Below, in pieces: positions 46,764 through 57,351 of a stretch of 64,000 nucleotides of DNA (its first letter is position 1; each line of letters opens with the position of its first letter). A program made the translations under genes and the position numbers. The notes beneath the pieces are model-generated. The model did not search any database, had not been told where the DNA came from, and saw nothing but the letters and a program-made list of their open reading frames with translations. This DNA comes from Agrypnia vestita (lineage: Eukaryota > Arthropoda > Insecta > Trichoptera > Phryganeidae), in NCBI GenBank assembly GCA_016648135.1, contig JADDOH010005059.1, forward strand, positions 1-64,000, read 5' to 3'.

Positions 46764-48290
46764 AACACAGCAAAATTATTTTGTGGTGACATTATAATTA
46801 TAATTTGTAGAAATAAACTTTGTTTACACCACTTTTTTAAGTCATTAATTAAAATCGATTTTTTTTCAATAAAAAAGTGGTGTAAACAAAGTTTATGTCT
46901 GTTTTTGTTTATATAATTAAATTTAGATGATTAAAGTATTACCTTTAAAAAATGAAAATAAAATATAAGATTTGATTTAGATTTGAATAGACTTTTTAAC
47001 GTTGTTTTAGATCAAAATTATTTTTAATGTGATAATACTATTTTTAGACAAAAAGAGGGTTTAGCAATGGGTTTGTCCTTTAGTGGCTGATATATTTTTA
47101 AATAATTGAGAGAAAAGAATTTTAGATAGTTCTGCTTTATTATTAAAATATGTATTTTTTTGGAAAAGATATGTTGATGACATTTTATGTATCTGGAATG
47201 GTACTGAAAAACATTTAAAATTTGTTCTTAATTTCTTAAATAAACTACATAAAAGGATTAAATTTACCATAGAAATAAAAAAAATAGCATAATTTTTTTT
47301 TTGGATTTGAATATTTCAATTGTTAATTATAAAATTGATTATAACATATTTCGTAAAGATACATATACAGATATTGTTATACACAATTCTTGTAACCATC
47401 CATATTCTCAAAAATTGTTAACTTTTCACTCAATGTTAAGTAGATTAATTAATATTCCATCATCTGTTGATAATTTTAATATCGAATTAAAAATTATTAA
47501 ACAGATCGCGTTTAATAATGGATATGATAAAAAATTTATTGATATTATGTTAAATAAAAAGTACAATAATTTTTTTTTTAATCTTTTGTTTACCCTTCAA
47601 TATTTGATTCTGATAAACATTGGAGGAAAATTATATTTATAAATAATGAAATATATGATTCACTAGTTAAAAATATCTCAAATGTTATTCAACCAGCTTT
47701 TTATACCTACTAAGTAATAATAAATTAAAAAATACATATTAAAAAATAAGAATAAGGATAATTTTTTTAAAAAATCGGGTGTTTATAAATTGATTTGTAA
47801 CGATTGTGATTATTTTGATATAGGAAACATGTGTAGAAATTTTGAAGTTAGAGTTAAGGAACACTTAAGGTGTTTAAATAGCAATAATTATTCTGAATTT
47901 TCTAACCATCTTTTGGCTATGGATCATTCTTTTGATATAAGGGTTTACAAATTTTGCATACAAATTATAAAGAATCACAGTTTGATAAATTAGAAATTTT
48001 GGAAATAAGAAAAAGTGTTAATAGTAAATTGAATATTATAAATGACCGGGTCCTTTTTACAAATAGTTATCTTTTAAATTTATTTTCATGTTAAGTAGGT
48101 ACTTTATTATTATTCATTTTCCATATATAACTTTTTGATATTTTGATTATCTAAACTTCGATTTTTGAATTTAATTTTGTTAGTGTACATTTGTAACCTG
48201 ACGAAGAGGCCATGGGCTCTGAAAGATGTTGATTTTTTTCAATAAAAAAGTGGTGTAAACAAAGTTTATTTCTATAAATTATAAAAATTA
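46764..48290 (+). pseudogene. Penelope-like element with RT and GIY-YIG remnants
   Basis: Longest Penelope copy here. Reads QKEGLAMGLSFSG (RT motif B) near 47,050. After a frameshift comes WKRYVDDILCIWNGTEKHL (YVDD catalytic box at 47,170-47,181), then FFLDLNISIVNYKIDYNIFR, SRLINIPSS and a second shift. Then GVYKLICNDCDYFDIGNMCR, VRVKEHLRCLNSNNY, FSNHLLAMDHSF (GIY-YIG domain; YIG decayed to FDIG). The tail has CCTGACGAAGAGGCC. Flanks carry pseudo-LTR pieces: TTCAATAAAAAAGTGGTGTA at 46,866 and 48,238, plus an inverted copy at 46,810-46,841. Several stops show it is dead. Confidence 0.85.
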
Positions 48291-49242
48291 TTCGTGACAA
48301 AGAGCGCGTCTTACATCCTAATTATTTATATTATGAATCAGCGAACTCTTTTTAAATGGGGTTATAGCGAACCTCTATTTTCATATCTGAAAATAGGGGT
48401 TAAAATGATACTGACTTAGATCCCACGGGGAGACAGGTCACTGTCCGAAGATGCCCTTTGTATTCTTTGTTTTAAACGTCAGACTCTCTGTTTATAGCAT
48501 AAAGTTTACAGTGTAAAGTCAGTAGAGTTGGCTATATAGCGCCGCAACTATTGAAATCTCAAAATAAACATTACCATCAGTTCATTTTATTTATTGGGTG
48601 AACCCGCATTGTACGAAATGATTTTCCCACCAAACGGAAAACATCAGTTTTCTTCGAAAGAAAATCACACATTGGAAAACTTTCACGATGACTACGTACC
48701 ATCGAGACGTAACCCCTCTCGGGGAAAGCGTTGTTGGAGGCCAATAGAATGATCCCTAAAGGTCGTCTCCCCATAATATGAGCCAAAGCTCGAGCTTATG
48801 GAAGGAGTATTTACAAGTCAAATTAAAGTACAAAAGCAGAAACCATTTAGAAGTAGTAATTTTTTTATACAGAAACCAATTGAGATATGTGGGCGGTGTT
48901 ACAATTCATCGTTGTCGAAAATCAAGGATTTGACTTCTTTCTTAAACTGTTCGTATTTTGGTATGTTATGTTAGTCTTAGTGATTTTTATTTTGTTGTGT
49001 ATATTATGGGGAAAACTGACGGCAAATAAAGAGGTTTTGCGCATTTCAAGGAAGTAGCGAGCGGCGGACATCCGTGTCTCAATGGTTCGAGAACGGCGGT
49101 CGCCCTCCCGAATTATTTTAATAAAAAATGTGCATTTTGTCAGTTTCTTTTTGGTAACGGTGCGGTATATTTTGTAACGGTGCAGTATAGTTTGACCGCG
49201 GGCGAGGACCAGCGTGCGGACCCGCATTCCGCTCATGCAATA
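48291..49242. other. no gene recognised
   Basis: Small minus frames at 48,577-48,786 and 48,922-49,236 lack recognisable motifs. Confidence 0.35.
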
Positions 49243-49285
49243 AGGAAAACTTTGAGTTCATAAACCACGAACCCAAAGTTTTCCT
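49243..49285. repeat. 17-bp stem hairpin
   Basis: AGGAAAACTTTGAGTTC, a 9-nt loop, then GAACCCAAAGTTTTCCT: one mismatch in 17. Confidence 0.85.
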
Positions 49286-49550
49286 CGTCACTTACCACAG
49301 TCCAGACGCAGGCGGTACGTGGCGAGCGAAAATGAAAACTGGGTGAAAAATGCACAAAACCTGTCATGCCGTATATCGTTGTGATTTCCTGTCAGGGTTC
49401 GCTATAAAATAGAAGATTGGATTATATGGGAGGGATTATATTACATCGAGAGACAGAAATCATCCCTTCAGATACGATTCGTGAGCGCTGGCACATCCGG
49501 ACACATTTGTCACAATTAAATTCATAAGCGAATGTGCCGGGCGTTCAGTT

Positions 49551-50141
49551 TGTCATGGCTGCAGGAGGAATTAATGAAAACCCTGGAATGCAGTAACGGA
49601 TTTATTGAGTATCGATTAATTAATTATTCCAAAGTACAAGGTCACTTATCGTTATTAAATGTAGCGCTATTCCTTGAATTAACTGTTTCGCAAATTTATC
49701 ACTCGTAAATAGACACTTTGTATTCGCTTTAACGCTTTATTCACTGTTCCCTAGAATATTCCATCAATTTCAGCACTTATTATTATTCGCTTCGGTTTAT
49801 CTCGCTACGTAAGAACTTTCTCGAATCGCTGTCGAATTTCCGCTCGCTTGGCCGGACTGACCACCGCCCGCGGATACCTTCGCTTCTGTTATCGCCTGTC
49901 AACCGCGTTCGGAATACTAACTAACTCTCCGGCCACTCTCGCGTGTCGTATTTATACTGGCCAACGCTGTTATCGAAATATCGGGAAGTTCCTCACGTAC
50001 ATTCCAGATTTTGGATTCCAGCTGGAAAGTTGCAGACGTCTCTCTAAAATCGGACTGATTCCAGATCTTTCCGTAGTATTGTCCAACTTCAAACAACTGT
50101 CACTTTGACACGAGTGCGCGACTCTTTTTAGCCTCGTTACA
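49551..50141 (-). mobile_element. solo-LTR-like repeat
   Basis: Left end TGTCATGGCTGCAGGAGGAA with TTAATGAAAACCCTGGAA matches 7,878 (AATGAATGAAAACACTGGAA). The right end is CCTCGTTACA. The minus strand shows TATA-like GTATAAATACGACAC (complement at about 49,950) and T-rich/AATAAA-type sequence toward the left end, as at 7,878. A TA microsatellite follows at 50,142-50,161. Confidence 0.45.
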
Positions 50142-50244
50142 ATATATATATATATATATATACATCTCCCCCTTCGCGAGATATTCACGACAGATCGGTA
50201 TCACCCGAGACGGCCGGTTAGGTTCGTCCGAGGATACGCGGTCC

Positions 50245-50490
50245 ATAAAATACAGATCTTGCAAAACAAAGCCATTCGGCTAGCACGGAATGCGCCGAAT
50301 TGCATCAAGATCATCCCGCCCTTACAAGATTACATTAGACACATGGTCAAACATTTCTATGCAGGCATCACTACCTATCACAACCCCACAATATCTCTGT
50401 CGCGCTACGACGAGACCACCCCAAGAAACGTCAGGAGACCCAAAAAACCCCCACCCCCCGCGACACTCCGAAGTAACCCCTGCGCCACCT
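50245..50490 (+). pseudogene. Jockey-type LINE RT C-terminus
   Basis: Frame LQNKAIRLARNAPNCIKIIP, LQDYIRHMVKHFYAGITTYH, NPTISL: the (Q)NKxLRxAxNAPxxV...YI...AxxFY block of Jockey-clade RTs. Pro-rich codons follow. Upstream palm missing. Confidence 0.6.
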
Positions 50491-50944
50491 TCGCAGTAAC
50501 ACCCCTCCCCTGTTGTCTTTTTACTTATCCACACGTGAAGTAAAGAAACCCCTTCACAATACACAACAGGATGAAAGAGCAAGGGGTCCACTAGTGACCC
50601 GGTACTCTGATTGACATGAGATAAAATCCAAGTCAAGGATACGCGGTCCACCACCCGCCGCCGCTGGGTGATCTCGAGATGTATCTCCCCACTTCCACCA
50701 ATCCTATTTTGAACTTCGAATTCCGTCTATTTTTTAAGTATAAATTAAGCATGGCTTCGTGATCCGGGCATCCTCAGTTTTTTTTGAGCGCTTTACACGT
50801 AGTTACTCTGCCCGTCCGCGAGTCGATATTTTGCGAAAAATAGTGTTTTATTTTTTCCTAGTGTTAAATTCCCAAAAAAGTGTTTCTTTGTGATTTGACT
50901 TCTTTCAATTTATATTCATTAGTCTTTTGTGTGTGTTAACTTCC

Positions 50945-51430
50945 TTTTTACTTCCTTTCTTTTAACTCGTAGCGTCTGCCGCAAAAGCTTGTCTGTCGAA
51001 AAAACTTTGGATCAATTTTTAACCCTTTTCCCGTAATCCAATTGAGCTGAAAATTTGCAGGCAGACTCGTGGCGACGATAAAATTGATGTGTAAAATTTT
51101 CATTAAAAAATAATTATAGTATAATTTTGGATTTTTCTAATTTTTTTTTACTTCCTTTCGTAGCGTCGCCCGACTCAAGCCCAACACGTGGGGTAAGCGC
51201 CAAACTTGTTTTTTTTTAAATAGAGATGCGAACACGGAATTCGTGTCACACAATATTCCTACTATTTTCAAATTAAGCTAAACGCTTGTACTATGAAAAT
51301 AGGACTAACTTGCTTGTCTGTTGTGAGATTCGAACCTGCGACCTTTGGATCACGAGGCGTGTTATCAATTATAGTATAATTTTGGATTTTTCAAAATTTT
51401 AATGGTTTTTTCAAATTGGAAACCATACAA
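50945..51430 (+). repeat. interspersed repeat, interrupted by SINE
   Basis: TTTTAACTCGTAGCG, CTTGTCTGTCGAAAAAACTT, TTGCAGGCAGACTCGTGGCG, ATTTTGGATTTTTC and AAATTGGAAACCATACAAA recur in the same order at 54,828-55,050. Here the body is split by the SINE at 51,209-51,359, with part (ATTATAGTATAATTTTGG) present on both sides. Confidence 0.65.
51209..51359 (-). mobile_element. tRNA-derived SINE, family A copy 2, truncated
   Basis: The minus strand has ACCTTTGGATCACGAGG complement, the B-box region GGTTCGAATCTC, the common body and a tail ending in A-run (T-run on plus near 51,210). The A box is missing. Confidence 0.8.
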
Positions 51431-51783
51431 ATGTTCTAGGAAATGAATAGAATAACCGATATGATTTTAAAAAACGTGAAACATAAAAATATAGGTACAC
51501 TCACTTAAAAAATATCAACATCCATACCAGGTTTAAATCAAAACACCAACGCTATATTCCGTTTGAACCGTAGTTTGCAAGAAAAGTTTGATTACTACCA
51601 ACGGCGAACTGATGACGTCACGGAATATTTAAAATTTGAATTACTTCGTCTGTGTTATAGGTACTTCACTACAAATTTAGAAAATTTATGACAATTTGTT
51701 CACAGATGATTGCACCCTTCGGTTTTTGGGAAGAAATCGAATAATAATTTATTTATTTTAGATTTCTGCTTAGTTTTGAAAAA

Positions 51784-51946
51784 TTCTACATTACTCAAAT
51801 CTGATTCTGACTATTTTAAATCATTTGACGCTGAAAATTCATAAGGTACGATATTGCTGAAAATTGAATCTATCAAAAAATTAAATTTAATTGACTGACA
51901 AATGTTTTTAGGATTTAATCTTCAATGCATGAAGTGTCTTATCAAA
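51784..51946. repeat. source-like copy of a 163-bp duplication
   Basis: Identical except one base to 53,621-53,783; begins TTCTACATTACTCAAATCTG and ends GTGTCTTATCAAA. Confidence 0.95.
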
Positions 51947-53121
51947 GCTCAAAACATTTGACATTTTAGAAATATATTAAATTCCTGTTTTAATTCGTCT
52001 ATAATTGTTGTTATATTTTACAAAAAAAGGAGAATAATAAAAACTTTGTTTTTATGGGTTAGTTTTATTTACATTTTAAATTTTCTCCACCGCGAGATGG
52101 TGACCCACACTAAATTCGACTATTTTGAAATAAAAATTTTCCTAGCCGTTGAGCTTCAAATATTTTCGTAGATTTTAAAATAGTTTCGAAACTGGTGCGC
52201 CGCGCCTGTGCGTACCAATTAGTATTGAAAAAATTAATGAAAAAGTTTATCCTCAGCAACGGAATGTATTTTATTGTTTGATAAACTTAATTATTATAGA
52301 AAATATTTTTTTCCTTGTCAATAAACACCCTCATTGTATTGCTTGACCACTATAACTTGGCGTGCGGCGACTTTGGAATTAAAACCCGCCCCACCCACAC
52401 CCGGCGGTAACCCCTCGCCCTGTCATTCAGTACAATTTTGTATTTGCTCGGGAGCTGTGACATCTTGATTACCAATATACACTGAATTATTGTGTCCAAA
52501 AAATCCTAAACAGTCCGGGATGGTGCATGAAGAATTGCCAATGAAGTATTAAAGTTTTGCGAAGCTGAACAAGCAAATAATGGACCGATATTACCGTCTG
52601 ACAGTTTGACAGATAGAACGGCAGCCATTACGGCTTGGTTTCTTTAGTGCTGCCCGACCAAATTTCTGTTAAAGGCTACGACACCGGTCACCGGACATTC
52701 TATACAATTACATATTGTATTCACACAATACATGTGTAATAAATTTACACCCTGGCAACTTCTGTTACGCGACAGGGGCGCCCTCCCTCGAAGGCCAATT
52801 TATAATGGTCGCATTCTACTAAAATGAATTATTCGAATACTAAAGAGATTCAGTTATAGTTTTTTTAATTACTTTTCCTGATTTACTTTTGTATTGCGCG
52901 TTATTATCGGCGGGCAATTGTGCGCCATTAGACGTCATAAACGCAGTCATCCAGTTGGGACCAAGAGGCCGACAGGCTATTCTAAAAGCCGCTTAACTGA
53001 TAAAACCATCAAACTCTGCATAAATACTTGGCAGAATATAAGAATTCCAATAGTCCCAGAAATGTGAGAGGACGGTGTTTAGAAAACGGTTGAAAATGAT
53101 AACGATTTTTTTATGTAAATT
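51947..53121. other. no gene seen
   Basis: Non-coding. 52,880-52,925 (complement AACGCGCAATACAAAAGTAA) resembles 23,320-23,345 (AACGCGCAATACAAAAATAA), an unclassified dispersed word. Confidence 0.4.
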
Positions 53122-53129
53122 GTACGTAA

Positions 53130-53595
53130 TAGAGATGGGAAAGTTCGTTCAGTTCACTGAACTATTATTTCACCAGATCGTTCAGTCAAATGAACTGTTT
53201 ACTTTAAATCATTCAGTAGTTCTTTGAATTTTTGTAAGTGAACTGTTCAATTAGTAGATATCTTTTTTTCGATATATGTTTTCAAAGACCAAAAAAAAGG
53301 TCAACAGACAAAATATTTCGAATGAAAAAATCTGGTGCCCAAAAAAAGCAAAAGAAAAGAAAAATATGTCGAAAAACATACATATTCGAAATAATGTCGA
53401 TCAAATCACGGCAACATACTGTTCGCTGCCTAAAGGATAACATTTCGAAAATTTTATCAGAATTGCGTGAATGATATATTTTTCATCTACTGATCTAGTG
53501 AACGTCTAGTTCACGTAAGTGAACAGAACCGTTCGTTCGTTCAGTAAAGTGAACCGTTCTAAAAGAACAGTTCGTTCACGAACGACCCATCTCTA
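53130..53595. mobile_element. hAT-type MITE, perfect 8-bp TSD
   Basis: Starts TAGAGATGGGAAAGTTCGTT and ends GAACGACCCATCTCTA, bracketed by GTACGTAA (53,122-53,129 and 53,596-53,603). Ends are packed with GTTCACTGAAC and GTTCGTTCA words. The 78-codon frame at 53,238 is A-rich and not a gene. Confidence 0.9.
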
Positions 53596-53819
53596 GTACG
53601 TAACCTGTTGTAAGTGATGTTTCTACATTACTCAAATCTGATTCTGACTATTTTAAATCATTTGACGCTGAAAATTCATAAGGTACGATATTGCTGAAAA
53701 TTGAATCTATCAAAAAATTATATTTAATTGACTGACAAATGTTTTTAGGATTTAATCTTCAATGCATGAAGTGTCTTATCAAACCATCTCTAGTACGTAA
53801 CCTGTTGTAAGTGATGTTT
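53587..53819. repeat. 36-bp direct repeats around a 161-bp copied insert
   Basis: CCATCTCTAGTACGTAACCT through GTGATGTTT occurs at 53,587-53,622 and again at 53,784-53,819. Between them is the copy of 51,784-51,946. The 36-mer includes the last bases of the hAT MITE, its target duplication and flank. Confidence 0.95.
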
Positions 53820-54071
53820 GTTGAACAAGATTTTAAAGTTGGTTTATTTCATTTGTAAACTTGTGCTGTTTTTTGCTGTCGCTTTTTCTAACATCGCGTG
53901 CTGAAGCGCGTTATGCCTAGCTCGATAGGTAAGCATAGCGAGCTTTCAGTGTAATCACTCTAGTTATCGACAAGTAACAGCGGCGGTCTCGGCCATTATT
54001 AAATAAATACAATTTCACAGTTCTTACCGCATAAACTGAAATTAGCCCTAAAATGGAATAAAAATATATTC

Positions 54072-54741
54072 AGAATATTTTGAGTTTGTTCAAATCTTTC
54101 AGAACAGTACTGGATTTATGTCATAGAGACATTATTAATCAATTAATGTATATTATAGATATCTCACAGAGACGAAACTGTATTAATTATGGGAAAGTAG
54201 GTATAGAAGTCATTTGGGTGTAATAGGACTTATGACCTATCTTTTTATGGTTGGCTTAAGTGATCACTTTACACAATTGTAACATTCGCCATTTCCACCC
54301 ATGATAGAATATACCATGCTTATTCATTTTTTGGAAGTTGTATATATGTTCAAATTGCGTGGAAAGCTTTCATATATGAGTACAATAAAGTATATTGCTC
54401 TCAAAAATTCCGTAAAAAATCAATTTAGATTTTCTATAGAAATCTGTGGGGATATTTAGGGGAATGAGAAATGGCTTGTACAGGCCCGCATGAAAAGGTG
54501 TAGTACTCCATATATGAAAGCTTTCCACGCAATTTGAACATATATACAACTTCCAAAAAATGAATAAGCATGGTATATTCTATCATGGGTGGAAATGGCG
54601 AATGTTACAATTGTGTAAAGTGATCACTTAAGCCAACCATAAAAAGATAGGTTATAAGTCCTATTACACCCAAATGACTTCTATACCTACTTTCCCATAA
54701 TTAATACAGTTTCGTCTCTGTGAGATATCTATAATATACAT
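54072..54741 (-). mobile_element. hairpin element, copy D (longest arms)
   Basis: Arms about 54,143-54,380 and 54,505-54,744 are reverse complements with one substitution and a single-base gap near the inner end. The spacer is about 120 bp. The asymmetric tail lies at the left, as AGAATATTTTGAGTTTGTTC complement of copy C's tail, so orientation is opposite to B and C. Flanked by TAAAAATATATTC at 54,059-54,071 and 54,742-54,754. Core words as in copy C, plus AAATTGCGTGGAAAGCTTTC in the inner arm. Non-coding. Confidence 0.9.
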
Positions 54742-54827
54742 TAAAAATATATTCCACGCATTAACAAGTAGTAGGTCAATGCCGTCAGGTCCTTTATTCA
54801 CGTCAGCGCTGTGGAGTTTCATTTTTT

Positions 54828-55050
54828 ACTCCCTTTCTTTTAACTCGTAGCGACTGCTTGCTTGTCTGTCGAAAAAACTTTGGATCGATTTTTAACCCTT
54901 TTCCCGTGATCCGATCGAGCTGAAACTTTGCAGGCAGACTCGTGGCGACGATAAAAATGATGTTTCAAATTTTTGTTTAAAAAATTTAATTACAGTATAA
55001 TTTTGGATTTTTCGAAATTTTAACGGTTTTCTCAAATTGGAAACCATACA
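54828..55050 (+). repeat. interspersed repeat, second copy
   Basis: Partner of 50,945-51,430, uninterrupted; shares TTGTCTGTCGAAAAAACTTT and TTTGCAGGCAGACTCGTGGC. Confidence 0.65.
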
Positions 55051-55270
55051 AACGAGAAAGGAGCACGACGCGTGGAGAAGACGCGAAACCCGTCTGACTC
55101 GAGCCATGGGTCCGATCAGACGGTTTCGCCGACGCCGTGCCCCCCTATTATTACGTTTTCAATATTCTATAAATATAAATGGAAATTGTTATTAATTACT
55201 TATTTAATATAAGCATTCGTACATAGTGAGATGAATGTTTGCCGGAAACAAGTGAAAATCAGTTCAAATC

Positions 55271-55540
55271 AGAATCATATAGTTGTTGGAGTTTTTCATC
55301 AGAATCATATAGTTGTTGGAGTATTTCATCAGAATCATATAGTTGTTGGAGTTTTTCATCAGAATCATATAGTTGTTGGAGTATTTCATCAGAATCATAT
55401 AGTTGTTGGAGTTTTTCATCAGAATCGTATAGTTGTTGGAGTATTTCATCAGAATCATATAGTTGTTGGAGTTTTTCATCAGAATCGTATAGTTGTTGGA
55501 GTATTTCATCAGAATTATATAGTTGTTGGAGTATTTCAGT
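55271..55540. repeat. 30-bp minisatellite, nine units
   Basis: Unit AGAATCATATAGTTGTTGGA + GTTTTTCATC. Units alternate GTTTTTC / GTATTTC, making a 60-bp higher-order period, and later units carry TCGTAT. 30 is divisible by three, so several frames stay open on both strands; these are artefacts. Confidence 0.95.
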
Positions 55541-55658
55541 TGCTGATGATACGCAAGGGGTTGAATGGGTGGACATCGTGAATGCAGAATTAACTATATT
55601 CACATATTCTTTTACAAATATTATAAATGCAAAAATATTATAAATAATAATAGACCAA

Positions 55659-56092
55659 GAGCCAGCGACCGCCAGTTTATACTTAGTATCAAACCTGAAA
55701 TATTTTCTGTAGACGAAGGTCTGGATATTTTGACATTGGATTTCGGGGGATTTTGGCGGATAACAGGTAATACAGATACATAAAATGTGTAAGTAAAACT
55801 TTAAAAAACAAGGTTTCGGGAAATATTGTTAAATAGTGGCCCGAAAAAATATATAATATTCAGATTTGTAACGATAACGTAAATGACATGATTATTAATA
55901 GAACACATTAAAAAAATCAGGTTTGTTGTTTTTACGTGTTACTGGCTCGTTTTATTGTACCTGTATATTAACTGTTATCTCCCAAATCCCCCGAACCCAA
56001 ATTGCATAATATCCAAAGATGTACCTTACTACAGTGTACATGTACAGAAAATATATCAGATTTGATAGTGTAACGTAAGTCTGTCTGGAGTG
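55659..56092. mobile_element. long-TIR MITE, family 2 copy 3
   Basis: Left AGCCAGCGACCGCCAGTTTA, AACCTGAAATATTTTCTGTA, GGGGGATTTTGGCGGATAAC. The right arm has complements from CTGTTATCTCCCAAATCCCC to GTAACGTAAGTCTGTCTGG. Uninterrupted, so useful as the reference structure. Confidence 0.8.
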
Positions 56093-56213
56093 CGAAGGGT
56101 TAATTTTTTAATCTCTGCTCCGGCTTTGAAATCTAAATGTCATATAAGTATTGGATAGTGGCGATTTTGATTCTTATCCCCTCACATATGCCTGTGTTAT
56201 TTGCGCGTGTATG

Positions 56214-56720
56214 GTCTATGATCTGAAATACCGGACACCAACTGAAACTGTATACCATATAACACAACAATTAAACATCGAAAGCATTACAAAAATCGAA
56301 ACCCTTAAAATCATTCACAGACTAGCAATTGGCGAAATACAAGACAAAGACATAAAATTACACAAAATACATGAAAAACATCAACACAACACTAGAATGG
56401 CTCAAAACTATCACATAACACACGCCAAAACAAAAACAGGACAATTCCGACTAATTTGCAACGGATTAAAACTACACAATGACCTGCCACAACAGACCAA
56501 ACAACTGACCACTGACAAATTCAAAACAGATGTGACAAAAATGTTAAAACTCGGCCAACTATTAAAAAATGACTTTGTATCTAAATCATATTATTATTAT
56601 TTCTTGTATTGAATCATGTAAAAATGTTATCTATAAACCTTTTAGGTTTACGTTTTATTTTAAATAAAAAAAAATCTAAATAAAATTTAAAAAAAGTATC
56701 TCTTATTGAACCGACGACCC
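56214..56720 (+). pseudogene. LINE RT C-terminus, copy 2
   Basis: VYDLKYRTPTETVYHITQQL, IESITKIETLKIIHRLAIGE, NYHITHAKTKTGQFRL, DLPQQTKQLT and stop at 56,612. This is a close match to 21,673-22,080. The 3' UTR has AAAATGTTATCTATAAACC and an A-rich end at about 56,700. Abrupt 5' start at 56,214 is typical of target-primed truncation. Confidence 0.75.
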
Positions 56721-57093
56721 ACTTAACAAAAGTTACAGTCGATAACAAATTTATCACTTTGATTTTGTTCCTCGAACACTTGTCACCGTGCCAATCCGCT
56801 TCTAGTGCGAATCCGGATGCTGGGAGACGGCAATTATTACACGTTACATCATCTCAAGTGGGATGTTTATCCAGATCTCCAGACTCTGTCTTCGAGTGGG
56901 TTAGAGCGAGGAACAGCCGTACCAACTTGCTCGAGATTCACTGGCTGTTATTTTCAACCTTTCAACATAATGTGTCGATTATTATTTATAATAAATTATG
57001 GAAGTCTCGAGAAGGCCAAGCTTTTTATGTGTATGGAAGCAATGTGTCGTGCTTCAGATCTTTTATTCGGGTGTGGGTATCCCGCTGGGAAGA
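56721..57093. other. unassigned GC-richer stretch
   Basis: Two overlapping plus frames (56,759-57,097; 56,805-57,170) of over 110 codons run into the SINE. No known domain. Confidence 0.3.
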
Positions 57094-57262
57094 GTAGCTT
57101 GTTGGTCTTGTGGTTAGGACACTGGCCTCGTGATCCAAAGGTTGCGGGTTCGATCCTCACTCCAGACTAGCAAGTTAGTCCTATTTTCATAGTACAAGCG
57201 CTTAGCTTAGTTTGAAAATAGTAAGAATATTGATGTGACACGTATTCCGTGTTCACATCTCT

Positions 57263-57349
<87 letters not shown>
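57094..57349 (+). mobile_element. tRNA-derived SINE, family A copy 3, full length
   Basis: Head GTAGCTTGTTGGTCTTGTGG, A box TGGTTAGGACACTGG, B box GGGTTCGATCC, body with GACTAGCAAGTTAGTCC and TCCGTGTTCACATCTC, then 83 uninterrupted A (57,267-57,349). Pol III SINE mobilised by a LINE in trans. Host flank duplication not evident. Confidence 0.9.

Positions 57350-57351
<2 letters not shown>

Noticed and set aside
48577..48786. 69-codon minus ORF that looks protein-like
   Set aside because: No recognised motif, no splice or UTR context, no second copy to compare.
53238..53474. 78-codon Lys-rich ORF
   Set aside because: A-rich interior of a hAT MITE with no motif.
55271..55540. CRISPR-like regular repeats
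   Set aside because: Units are directly tandem without unique spacers, and the context is eukaryotic.
55231..55643. Overlapping 81-134-codon ORFs on both strands
   Set aside because: All are readings of the 30-bp minisatellite, open because 30 is divisible by three.
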